From Notospermus geniculatus (Eukaryota; Nemertea; Pilidiophora; Heteronemertea; Lineidae), in NCBI GenBank assembly GCA_002633025.1, contig NMRB01000485.1, positions 89,772 to 153,771 on the forward strand: 64,000 bases of DNA. The letters run 5' to 3'. Positions 43,332 through 52,690 of this stretch are shown here, piece after piece (the first letter of the stretch is position 1; each line of letters opens with the position of its first letter). A program made the position numbers and the translations under genes. Under the pieces are notes generated by a model. That model did no database searches. It saw only the letters and a list, made by a program, of their open reading frames with translations, and had not been told where the DNA came from.

Positions 43332-43734
43332 CAGAATGGAACGATGACACATGCTGTAATATTTTCGATTCACTTCAATGTTGATTCTTCTGAATATTAC
43401 GCAGTTAAAGTTCAGGAATGACCACTTCATTAAAAAATAATCGTTTCGAATACGTCGTCCACAACTGGGGCATACTGGTCCCTGAGTTGGGCTTTAGACT
43501 ATTTGTTATTCTGTTGTAGGACTGGCAGTGGGAAGTCAATTATGTGCCAGCAGGTCAGTGTTGTCCGCTACGAAGTTGAACGCCGTACGCCGTATTGAAT
43601 AAATTACCGCATGAGAACCGAGGCTTCTGATTGGTCGCACGAGAAAATCCCAAAGCGTTGAACACGGAATCTGGTTGCTTGCTGCAGAGTGTAGGAAGAG
43701 GTTAGCGATTTCTACACGATGCATTATGCAGAAT

Positions 43735-44175
43735 GGGGGCATTGGAACCTGGAGAAACTTTCAGTGACGCCGCTCTGAACGCCTAGGCGCGATGTGTAGT
43801 ATACATTATGTTATGCATATTTCACGTAGTGCACTGGCTTTTGTAGCATGCGTAACAGTCCGTGTCATGAATGAGAATGCCTTCAGTATGCCAATGCCCG
43901 CCTTATTTTTCGGCGAACACTCAAATACAGAAAGATATGTTTATCAATGCCTCCCCAACTGTCGTGTCGCAGCTTTTATTCCGTCAATCTTTTGTTGGGG
44001 GCATTGGCAAACGGGGGGAGGGAAAAATATTACACCGGCTTCGTTTTTTGGACAACAGTGACAAAGAAATCCTGACTTCGCCATCACTGATGTGGTCAGT
44101 TGTGTCGGCACATCGAGAAAGAGGCAAAAATGCAACATTCCTTCGATGAACACTTCTGATTCCTTTAATGCCCCC
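43735..44175. repeat. Inverted GGGGGCATT repeats
   Basis: GAATGGGGGCATTGGAA at 43732 pairs loosely with AATGCCCCCATC at 44168. An inner pair (CCAATGCCCGCC and GGGGGCATTGGC) encloses a CGTGTCGCAGCTTTTATTCC block like the right half of the AGGTGTAAC family. Confidence 0.55.
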
Positions 44176-44178
44176 ATC

Positions 44179-44707
44179 TCACTGAGCTAGTTCTGAGCAC
44201 GTTCTTGAAAATTTTGCAGAACGTGCTCCAACTGTGTACAAACGCAGTGGGCGTACATAGTGGCAACTTTTTACAGTCTTTTTACGAACTTCATGGACGG
44301 GCGCGGACGGGAATGGTGTTCCAGCACTTCAAGACACTAAATTTGGCGAACGTTACACGTTCTAGCCCGTTTTACGATTTTTTCAGGACGGGACAGGACG
44401 TTTTGAAAACTACTTCAGTGTGCCTGAAAGACACTGAAGTGCTGATACCCAATCTATACTTATACGGCTTGTCACACAGAAGTAGTCCTCAAAACGTCCT
44501 GCCCCATCCTAAAAAAGTCGTGAAACGGGCTAGAACGTGTGACCCTTGGCCAAATAATGTATCGATGTTTTGGAGCACCCTTCCCGTCCATGAAATTTGT
44601 AAAACGACTGTAAAAAAGTTGCCACTACGTCCACTCCCTTCGCACACAGTTTGAGCCCGGTCGGCAAAATTTTCCAGAACGTAGGCCTACTGAGAACTAG
44701 CTCAGTG
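44179..44707. repeat. 530-bp fold-back element upstream of the orphan ORF
   Basis: Ends TCACTGAGCTAGTTCTGAG and its inverse near 44700. The long arms include ACGTTCTAGCCCGTTT, ACGTTTTGA and CTTCAGTGTGCCTG mirrors. The open frame at 44205-44654 runs through the arms and is not a gene. Confidence 0.85.
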
Positions 44708-44797
44708 TGATTGAGGCATTACTCTCGCCGTGGATAGTCTGCTCCTGTCCTGCACTATCGCCTTGGAGGGAGGCGTTCTCTCATTCCTTCACCTAGA

Positions 44798-45760
44798 ATG
44801 CCAATGAAATCATCTCATTATATTACTTTTCATGATACTCGTTTCTGGCTCATTGTCGGGTTTCTTGACGAGCCCATTCCTTGGTGGAGAAATCTCGTCT
44901 ATAGCGTCCACAATGGCACGTCGTATCGACTTCTCTACAACACCTCCTTCTTTGATCATTCTTTGAAGACTTTCAAAATTAGCGTGGTAGTTGCAAACTA
45001 CGTCCTATTTTACAGGTCTTCAAAGTGCACAGGAAAAACGTGTCCCAGTCAAACCATTGAACTGTTCGACTTTTCTGCGGGCCAGCACGCTGGATTCCTC
45101 GGCTTAGATCCGGAGGAAAAATGTGGGGAGTCTGTAGTCGAAACCGATTTTCATACTGTCGACATGATTTGGTTTTCTATATGGTGTCCAGTTCCTCGCT
45201 CAAGGAACAAAGTGTCCATTAAGATTTGCACTACTATTAAGAGACTCAGGAATAAGAAAATTATGTACACCTTGTCTTGTAACAATACAATTACAGTACA
45301 CAGACGACTAGGTTACACGGGAATATTTCGTTTTCTGTTGCAGTCTCCTGATGCTTTTCTTATCATTCAAACTACTCCGCATAGAGAACTCTATGTTATG
45401 ATACTTCGAAACATCCATCACCATTTTACATTAGAACACTTGCCCATCCGGAGGGCACCTTATATATGTATGATGAAGACTTTTACAAGCAATTCAAAAT
45501 TGGGTATGGTACTTTCAACGTCTAAACCTGGCCCAAAGTTCAACTTTTTTATGATTGATCTCAGTTGTATCCTACCCTCAAACTGTTTAAAGAATAACAC
45601 TAGATACCTAATGCGTGTTGAAACAAACGGCCATCTTACGAACAATTTTTTTAAAATTCCGAAGGTTGCCATTGACGACCAGGGGCGAATTCTGCAACAC
45701 ACTGGTCGGCGCTGTACAGAAAGAACCTGCAGTCAAACAGTTCTTGTGTACAAACAATGA
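44798..45760 (+). CDS. Orphan protein with two Cys-loop modules (320 aa), family not recognised
   Basis: A long intronless frame with coding-like composition, rich in Phe, Tyr, Ile and basic residues. No signal peptide or transmembrane helix is evident from the first Met. Two stretches of about 53 residues resemble each other. Residues 40-92 have TSYRLLYNTS, TFKISV and CTGKTCPSQT. Residues 267-320 have NTRYLMRVET, FFKIPKV and CTERTCSQT. The spacing from Tyr to FKI to Cys is similar, and each module ends in a hydrophobic strand. This suggests a beta-rich repeat fold with a Cys-Cys loop. The bases just before the Met (TTCCTTCACCTAG) make a good 3' splice site, and the frame is open upstream to about 44710, so a 5' exon may be missing. 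The ORF at 47265-48629 shares motifs. The function is unknown. Confidence 0.65.
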   Translation: MPMKSSHYITFHDTRFWLIVGFLDEPIPWWRNLVYSVHNGTSYRLLYNTSFFDHSLKTFKISVVVANYVLFYRSSKCTGKTCPSQTIELFDFSAGQHAGFLGLDPEEKCGESVVETDFHTVDMIWFSIWCPVPRSRNKVSIKICTTIKRLRNKKIMYTLSCNNTITVHRRLGYTGIFRFLLQSPDAFLIIQTTPHRELYVMILRNIHHHFTLEHLPIRRAPYICMMKTFTSNSKLGMVLSTSKPGPKFNFFMIDLSCILPSNCLKNNTRYLMRVETNGHLTNNFFKIPKVAIDDQGRILQHTGRRCTERTCSQTVLVYKQ

Positions 45761-45999
45761 ATGAAGGAAAGAATGTACACTGCACGCCTCTACAATTTTA
45801 TGCAACTAGGCCCAGAACTTCATTTTCAATGATCACGTACAGGCAGCCGCGAGTCCACTGGAGGCACGGCCTTCACCGTGAAAACGTATTTTTCCTCTGC
45901 TTGGACAGAAGTGGGAGATACATATATGTACACACTGTACAAACTAATAAGCTCGAGAAACCCAAAAAAGAGCACAAAAGGCGACACACAAAATGATAT
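45761..45999. other. 3' flank of the orphan ORF
   Basis: No gene. ACACACAAAATGATA near 45985 matches part of the GACCCCGGTTGGGGTC repeat family flank. No AATAAA is present before the next element. Confidence 0.4.
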
Positions 46000-46492
46000 A
46001 CAGGAAGTTCACAGTTTATTGGTCTTTGGTGGAAATTTTCTAAGTCCAAAAATTAGGCCCAAAAAGGGAGGCGTAGTATGAATGGTATAAAAGTGAGATC
46101 ACTTTCGGGCAAGTTCTCGTCCATGTGCAGTATGGATTGATTTTGGAAGGGGCCAACTGTAATAGACCCTCACTGATCAATTTCACAAATCCCACCCAGG
46201 GGTAATTCATGGTAGATCTTGAGGACGTGACATAAAGAACCAAATGACTGAGTCCAAACCACAAAATGTTATGCATTTGGGAACCCTGAATTACCCCTGG
46301 CCGGCCTTTGTGAAACTGATCAGTAGGGGTCTATTACAATTGATCCCTCCCAAAATCAATCAATAGTGCAATTGGCCGAGAACTTGACGTGGAAATGATC
46401 TAACTTTTATACCATTCATCCTTGGCCTTTGTGGGCCTAGTTTCTGGACTTAGAAAATTTCCAGGGAAGACCAATAAACTGTGAACTTCCTG
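46000..46492. mobile_element. Fold-back element between the two orphan ORFs, with TA flanks
   Basis: Ends CAGGAAGTTCACAGTTTATT and AATAAACTGTGAACTTCCTG, flanked by TA. The arms are about 230 nt, with CAATTTCACAAA, GGGGTAATTCA and inverse blocks. Confidence 0.88.
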
Positions 46493-47197
46493 TAATAACA
46501 GAAGTCGTCTCTCCAAAATTTTCGCAAAGGGGCTGTTTCACTTTGAATTCAAGATTGCGATTTGTGATCTGTGGGAAAACTGAAAGAGCTATGATCTTGC
46601 AATTTGGAGGGATAATTCTGTGTTTCAGACCAATTTAAATGGTACAACAATCAATAACATTTGAAGTAATTTTTTAAGACAAAAGGATTTAAAACTCTTC
46701 GTATACAAAGAAATAATAAATTGTTTTACATGATATTTGGCATATGGATTTGGGCGGCACTCATTTTTATGGTAAGATAAAAGAAACAAGAGAAAAATGT
46801 CACGAAATGTTGATATTCTGTTTTTGAAATACAAGAAACTTACCATGTAGTTCTTCTGTAAAGGACTGGTCTATTGATCCTTCTGGGGTGTAAGGTAGGC
46901 CTACAATGTACCAGCATTCATGGCAAAGAATTGCTGTCTTTGTTGTCACAGCTATTGTATGAACAGTCTTACATCAGGCCAGCACCTAGCCAGCACCACA
47001 ACTCCATAGGCATTGAGAATTAGAGTTACATAACTTGCCTTTCCTTGCAGAGCAGTAAGGGCAGGTTGATGACCATTCAAAAGAATGTTTTGTTAGAAAG
47101 ATTACCTCATTGAATCAGTTTGTAGTGCTTCCTATGCAAAAAACACCACCCCGTTCAGATGAATGGTTGAACCCAAGTTGCCACAAAAGTCATCCAG
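46493..47197. other. No gene recognised; flank of second orphan ORF
   Basis: AT-rich sequence. It would contain the promoter or intron of the ORF that follows. No distinctive element is seen. Confidence 0.4.
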
Positions 47198-47249
47198 NNN
47201 NNNNNNNNNNNNNNNNNNNNNNNNNNNNNNNNNNNNNNNNNNNNNNNNN
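47198..47249. other. Assembly gap, 52 N
   Basis: Lies directly before the first readable codons of the second orphan ORF, so the reading frame upstream of it (47163-47197) cannot be joined with confidence. Confidence 0.95.
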
Positions 47250-48629
47250 CCGGTGTTGGCACCCATGAGCAGCTTTCAGGTCCAACTGACCTACATGTAC
47301 TTCTACGATTATGCTACCCATTTGGGTCATTTGAACCCATGGGAAAATCAGTATTTGTACCCATGGGACAGGGCGATGTTTTTACAATATGTACCAACAT
47401 GTTTTTGTGAGAATTGTTACATTCCTGGGCCACGGAAAAACACAAACGTCACCCAAATCCACGTCTCTAAAATAATAGACAGAATGGCAGTCGGCCTATT
47501 ATCATTTACAAAAATTGCCAACAACGGAACGACAAACATGATACTTAAGAAGTCTCAACTACATTATAAATTTGTTCACCATTTTACTAGGAATAAGTTA
47601 GATTTAGTTCAAGAGATCTCCCCGTGTCCGCTAACATTTCTTTCCCTTTCCCCTCCCCTGCGGACCAAACAGCGGCGCCGCGCTATTCATTACGTTTTGA
47701 AAAAGAATTTGCGGTTCTCACCTCCTTTCCTGGTAAATAAACGCGATAGTTGGTTCTTTGATATATATTCTGGAAAAATGGTGCTTTTCAAGAATAGAGA
47801 TGAATCACCTTTTTTCAAAGTAATAGTATATCAGTTGAGTAAAACCAAATACGCCCTCGCGCACCTGACGAAATTCTACCAGCTATTCAGTAGCTGCTTT
47901 ACATTTTTATACAAACAGTATATGATTTTCTTAAAGTGTGGTGTCAGTGGTGTCAAATATTTCAAATTATATGACACGTCACGTGGTTCCTTCTCTGGTA
48001 ACCTTACTTTGGCAAAAACTGACATCTGCCTTGGAGTGTGTGACCTGAGGGTACAGTTCAGGGCGCCAGCTGGCAATAAGGCATTACTCGGGTGTTTTCT
48101 CGGCAATCGTGTGGTGAATGCTCTCTATAACGTTGACGAAATTAATGTCACTTGGCGTTACAGCCTCGTCCTTCATAATGCCACTCGGATCCACGCGCGG
48201 AGGGACAAGTTATGGTTGAGCAAGTCACTTTACCAGTTTGTAGGCAAATCATGGTTGATTGTAACTTTTCGGCCTGAGAACCACTATTTACCTCAGGAGA
48301 GGTTGATAAAAAAGAAATTTTGGGGTGGTTTTGCTGGTTTGGTACTGAATGTATGGTCAGACTCAGTATTTCTCCTTCGCTTACCAGGTCCAGTTGGACT
48401 TTCATTCGACGACATTTACCTCCCTAAGAATGGTTTGGTAAGACAAGGACCTGGAAAGATGATGTTGGAAGAAACAAGCGTTCTCTTTCATCCTAAAAGC
48501 TCAGATACGCATCCGGACTATCACATATTCCATCCTACGGATGGGTCGTTTTTACACTTGATAAGATCACACAAAAAGCCGAAAAACGTGAAAACTCTAC
48601 TCACTTCAGTCAATGTATACACACATTGA
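47250..48629 (+). CDS. Second orphan ORF (at least 454 aa from Met at 47265), related to 44798-45760
   Basis: An uninterrupted frame to the stop at 48629. The first Met after the gap is at 47265, but the true start may lie in or before the gap. No known domain is recognised. Numbering from that Met, YFKLYDTS (232-239) and CLGVC (255-259), followed by VQFRAPAGNKALLGCFLG, parallel YRLLYNTS, CTGKTC and FDFSAGQHAGFLG in the first ORF. CFCENC (46-51) may be another Cys loop. The protein is basic and aromatic, with alternating hydrophobic patterns that suggest beta strands, and several Asn-x-Ser/Thr sites. An AATAAA at about 48756 and another at 48968 could serve for polyadenylation. Function unknown; I infer a small tandem orphan family. 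Confidence 0.65.
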   Translation, partial: PVLAPMSSFQVQLTYMYFYDYATHLGHLNPWENQYLYPWDRAMFLQYVPTCFCENCYIPGPRKNTNVTQIHVSKIIDRMAVGLLSFTKIANNGTTNMILKKSQLHYKFVHHFTRNKLDLVQEISPCPLTFLSLSPPLRTKQRRRAIHYVLKKNLRFSPPFLVNKRDSWFFDIYSGKMVLFKNRDESPFFKVIVYQLSKTKYALAHLTKFYQLFSSCFTFLYKQYMIFLKCGVSGVKYFKLYDTSRGSFSGNLTLAKTDICLGVCDLRVQFRAPAGNKALLGCFLGNRVVNALYNVDEINVTWRYSLVLHNATRIHARRDKLWLSKSLYQFVGKSWLIVTFRPENHYLPQERLIKKKFWGGFAGLVLNVWSDSVFLLRLPGPVGLSFDDIYLPKNGLVRQGPGKMMLEETSVLFHPKSSDTHPDYHIFHPTDGSFLHLIRSHKKPKNVKTLLTSVNVYTH

Positions 48630-48749
48630 CGATTTTCCACCCTGCCAACACCTATTTCCAATTTCTACGTAGCGGATGCAGTCTTCGGACTTTTTATGGT
48701 TCGAAACGTTTTATGAATAGTTTTTATCCAATGGCAGCGGCTGTGAAAT

Positions 48750-48765
48750 ATTTTAATAAAATCAT
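48750..48765 (+). terminator. Possible polyadenylation signal of the second orphan ORF
   Basis: TTTTAATAAAATC lies about 125 nt after the stop codon on the same strand. Evidence is position and motif only. Confidence 0.35.
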
Positions 48766-48929
48766 ACGTGACTTTCTTATCTGCTGTCCATCTTTTTTTG
48801 CCACTCACGTTGCTACACGTCTTATTCTGTAATCGTCGATTTCACTTGTATGTAGTATGTCTTATGTGTTCATTTTTTTCTTGAGTGCACTTGTTTCTAT
48901 TCTTTTATGGGAGCTTGAGGTTTAAAGAA

Positions 48930-49005
48930 AAATGTCCGAAATGCGTACCTATGTACCTTATTGGCTGAATAAATGAATCTATCTGTCTATTTGTCTATCT
49001 AAAAT
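48930..49005 (+). repeat. Repeat tail: TTGGCTGAATAAATGAAT plus TCTATCTG microsatellite
   Basis: An AATAAA-containing string followed by a short TCTATCTGTCTATTTG tract looks like the 3' end of a retroposon. Nothing upstream confirms which family. Confidence 0.4.
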
Positions 49006-49887
49006 CATCTGGTGACGACGGTTTGGTTTTGATTGGTCGGTCATCGTAATGTGTGTGACTGTCGATAGGTGGACGAATCTTGCACATCATCCGTGTCGCA
49101 GATCAACCGCGTTGCACATCATCGTCTTGTACACGGTAAAATAAAAACGCCGCTTTCGTGGTCCTAAACCACCAAGCAAAAGTTGGCACCCGATCATTTT
49201 CACCGCCCACGAAAATGGAACTTCCGATTTCCGCTCCTGGCTTCTGAGCATGCGCAGTACGCTACCTTCACTGAGTTTGTCAACATTGTGTACACACAGG
49301 CTGCGCGAGACTGCTTGCGGTGAGACTGCTTTTGCACAGACCTGTGTAGCCGTGGAACGCATCACATCGGCCAGATTTGGCCGACGTGTACGTCCGCGAC
49401 CTCATCACAGCGTAGGAATAAAATAAGTCCCAAGTGACTGGCTTAACATTCTTTGTTGAATGCAAAATTATTTACAGATTTTTGTGAATAATTGTATGGC
49501 AAGTAACAACTATCATAATAAGCGAGGTTTGTAGGTATTTTGATCCTAGTAACTACGGGGATCGAGGGATCACATGATCAGCCAAGCCAAGTAGTTCGCT
49601 GTCAACCCGGCGCCATCTTGCTTTCCCACAATCCTGTGAGCACAGCGTAACAGATTGGTGCGAGGCAGGAGCGCCTTCTGTTGTAACAATGAGTTTGTCA
49701 ATCGTGCCAACCGCACAGCAGACAGGATGCCGAAGCGAGAAGTGAAAGAAGGGAAAGGGCGACCTTAAAAGGTAGCAAATGCCGACCAGCAGCTGTGGAT
49801 TGTCGGCAGACATTATCGAAGTGGCTCATAATAAAGAAAGAACTCCGTTTTAAGACGATGAGGAGGTTGTTTGTATGTATGGCATCA
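49006..49887. other. No gene recognised
   Basis: Open frames on the minus strand (49087-49465, 49553-49813) lack motifs and splice context. Confidence 0.4.
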
Positions 49888-50112
49888 TTAACATATTGCC
49901 GGACTGCGGATCTCGCCGCCGTGCCGGTGTAACGTCAGCGAATTCTGGGCTCCTTCCGAGAAAAGACCAACTTGCCTGGCATACCGGCTGACATCGTCAT
50001 CAATGATGTCAATCGCGTCAGATTGAACACTCTTCATGCTCTTATGCGTGAATGTATCCTCTAAAACTCCCCTGAATCGAGGAGAAATCTCGACTCGGCG
50101 AACTGGGGACAT
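49888..50112 (-). CDS. Possible first exon, unknown protein
   Basis: A 74-codon minus-strand frame starts MSPVRRVEISPRFRGV and includes an acidic DIIDDDVSRYAR stretch. A second ATG frame overlaps its start. About 45-100 nt upstream lie ATTGGG, CACGTG and TGACGTGA motifs. A GC-type donor (AG then GCAAGT) after VSRYAR could end an exon. No downstream exon is found. Confidence 0.22.
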   Translation of the reverse strand: MSPVRRVEISPRFRGVLEDTFTHKSMKSVQSDAIDIIDDDVSRYARQVGLFSEGAQNSLTLHRHGGEIRSPAIC

Positions 50113-50134
50113 CCATGTTGTTTTGACAATCAGC

Positions 50135-50245
50135 TGTCACTCATTCAGAACTTGCCCAATCAGTGATCGCGTAGTAAATTCCATAGTAATCACGTGACGT
50201 GATGATTGACAGGCGCTCATTCATACTGGCGTAGCGCGGGAAAAT
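50135..50245. promoter_or_regulatory. Candidate promoter with CCAAT, E-box and CRE-like motifs
   Basis: Contains GCCCAATCAG, ATCACGTGACGTGATG (overlapping CACGTG and TGACGTGA) and GATTGACAGGCG in about 80 nt. It could serve the minus-strand frame at 50112. The motifs are short and could be chance. Confidence 0.3.
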
Positions 50246-50527
50246 GAAAACGAGGCTGTCTAGCTCGCCCCGGCGGTTCAGGATCACTTTAAGTTCTGAA
50301 GGTACGTATTTCTCCTACGAAATATTTCGTACGATTTCTCATCAATTTTTTTGGAAGGAAATATTTCGTAGATGATCCCATTTATTTCCTAGGAAGTGTT
50401 ACGTTGCAGCATAAAAGTTATTGTGTGTGACGAAAAATATGACCACGTCACGAGGTCATATCTTTTGGTAGGATTGACCTACATGTATTACCTGCGGACA
50501 AAGGAGCACAAAGCCGCAGTTGTACAA

Positions 50528-50916
50528 TAGGGAGTTTTCGCAAATCTGACGAAAAACGAAGTACGAAGTACGAAATTGGACGTCATATCCATGACGTAAT
50601 GTATTTCAGGAAATGGTTGGTAACAAAAATGTCCCTCCTGCCAGTGCGTCTTTTTGCATGTAAGATCGAAAGAGTTGTGGAGCATCTGCAATTTTTAAAT
50701 TTCCAATTCGTATCAACGAAGTGGAAACGAAAGATAAATTTCAAAGTTTAATATACACCGTACCTCTGTCGTTCTAACGTCATACGCTAAAAGACTCTCT
50801 TGCAGCAGGCGATATTTGTGGTATCAGCCATTTCCTGAAATACATTACGTCATGGATATGACGTCCAATTTCGTATTTCGTACTTCGTGTTTCGTCAGAT
50901 TTGCGAAACCTCACTA
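50528..50916. repeat. MITE with TTTCGCAAATCTGACGAAAA ends, copy 3
   Basis: Complete inverted ends. Family as at 34546-34930 and 41535-41852. Confidence 0.9.
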
Positions 50917-51234
50917 TTAATCTGCTACCACAACGTACACGATAGGAAAGTATTCCCTATAGCATTTTGTTGTACAATGAACTCCACAACCCATTTGACC
51001 CCTCTGAAACGCGTTTCAGAGGGGTCTAGATAAGAGATCTAAGATGTTGATATTGCGTAATCCTATTGTTTTCCTTCTCTGCCTGATTTATAACAGAATG
51101 GAAAATAGGCTGTTGCCTTGCCGGAAAGTTATGCAGTTGAACAGAGAATTCTTTGCTATATCAAAAAACTGCTTAAAATTTTCAAATCCGATGAAAACTA
51201 ACGATTTTACAATTATTCATCAAACATCTGGCTG

Positions 51235-51420
51235 CCGGTATAGCAGTAAAAAGTGTCCCCCTGTAAAAAGTGTCCACTTCTATTGTTGAATGACGGAATA
51301 AGCGGCATGGGTATAGAAACCAATCGCCAGAGATTAGAATGTAACAAGAGGATCTTTTGTTCCTAGGACAGTTTTTCCTAGGACAGTTTTTCCTAGGACA
51401 TTCTTTCCCTTCACACCTGG
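51235..51420 (+). repeat. Dispersed repeat, second copy of 4690-4850, with 15-nt triplication
   Basis: Matches the first copy except that CCTAGGACAGTTTTT is tandemly repeated before CATTCTTTCCC. Confidence 0.78.
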
Positions 51421-51479
51421 TATACAGGATGATGTCATAAAATTCAATCCCCACTGACAATAATAGACGGGCTACTAAA

Positions 51480-52150
51480 AACTAGCAGTGAATGCGCTGG
51501 GCCTGATAGGGTCAATCATGCAACAAAAATTTGCGCCGCTACACGCGATCAAATTTCCAAGTTTGGTCAAACAAAAATAGGACGAAACCTGTTGTGCAAA
51601 ATCATGTTGGATGGAATTTATTCCATCCAATATTCCCGTCACACACGATCAAACTTGTTGGTCCAATTTTTGTTGTCTAATTTTTGTAGATCGTGTGTAT
51701 TGGCCATTACGTGTGCATGATTGCATGATTCAGACGAGGTACAGACGTGAACAAGGTCCTATAATTGGAAGTCGGTCAACCGTTAATCCGCATGCACACG
51801 TAACTGGCAAATTTTGTTTGTGGTTTGGTTCCATTGCAAGGTAAAATGAGTGCAAAAATGACTGGACATTCTGAAAAGCCTACGCCTAGCCTAAGATCAC
51901 AATAGGCCCTCCTCGAAGTGATAGAGACACATACACGTGCTTTTTGAAGTTACTGGATAGTTCCCCCAATACCGCTCAGATTGTATGAAATCGCCATGAT
52001 TGGGAGCGGATACCGGGGGGGGGGGCGGATTCCTGGCGAAGTTCACGCGGGTACAACTGATATTCATTCACGAATGAAGAGCATGGACATGGTAGGTGTG
52101 GAAAGTAGGCCCTTGTCCGCCACCTCAGTATAATTATTGATTTGACTGAG
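51480..52150. other. No gene recognised; imperfect fold-back
   Basis: Positions 51520-51710 hold AACAAAAAT and GATCAAA strings in both orientations around a TTGGATGGAATTTATTCCAT palindrome. The rest is unremarkable, with one G run at 52016-52025. Confidence 0.45.
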
Positions 52151-52690
52151 TGGTGTAGACAGATTGCCAAAGTGGGCCATGTTGGACCAAAAGGCAATAA
52201 CAAATACTGAATGTACAGTGAATGTATACCATTGATGTACAGCATGTTTTAAAATGTGCAAAAACATAAAAGTTTGCCATGAAAATGTCTCAGATAACAT
52301 AACCATCAGTAATAATACATTAATATGCACTAAGTCTTGGCTTTACTTTCGGTAAAATAGTAATTTAGAAAAGAAAAAAAGCAGACTTTTGTTGCTTAAC
52401 CAACCTTGCATCCAGGTTTGTGAATCATCATGATTCCACACTGTGGGATAGGACCAACACACCTGGAGCTGAGGTTTGCATAAAAAAGGCATAATAAAAG
52501 TCTTTTAAAACTTTTTGTGGGAAATATCTGCAAACATTTGGGCCTGGGCACGGTTCATAACACATGTAGCACTGCTGAGGAGGTGTTTATTTTGTAACTT
52601 TTCATGAAAGTTTTGTGTAAATTGCATGTTTTAAAACATGCTGTATATCAGTGGTGTACATTCACTGTACATTCAGTGTTTATTATTGGC

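Noticed and set aside
44205-44654. 149-codon plus-strand frame
   Set aside because: It runs through both arms of the fold-back element 44179-44707. The content is explained by the inverted repeat.
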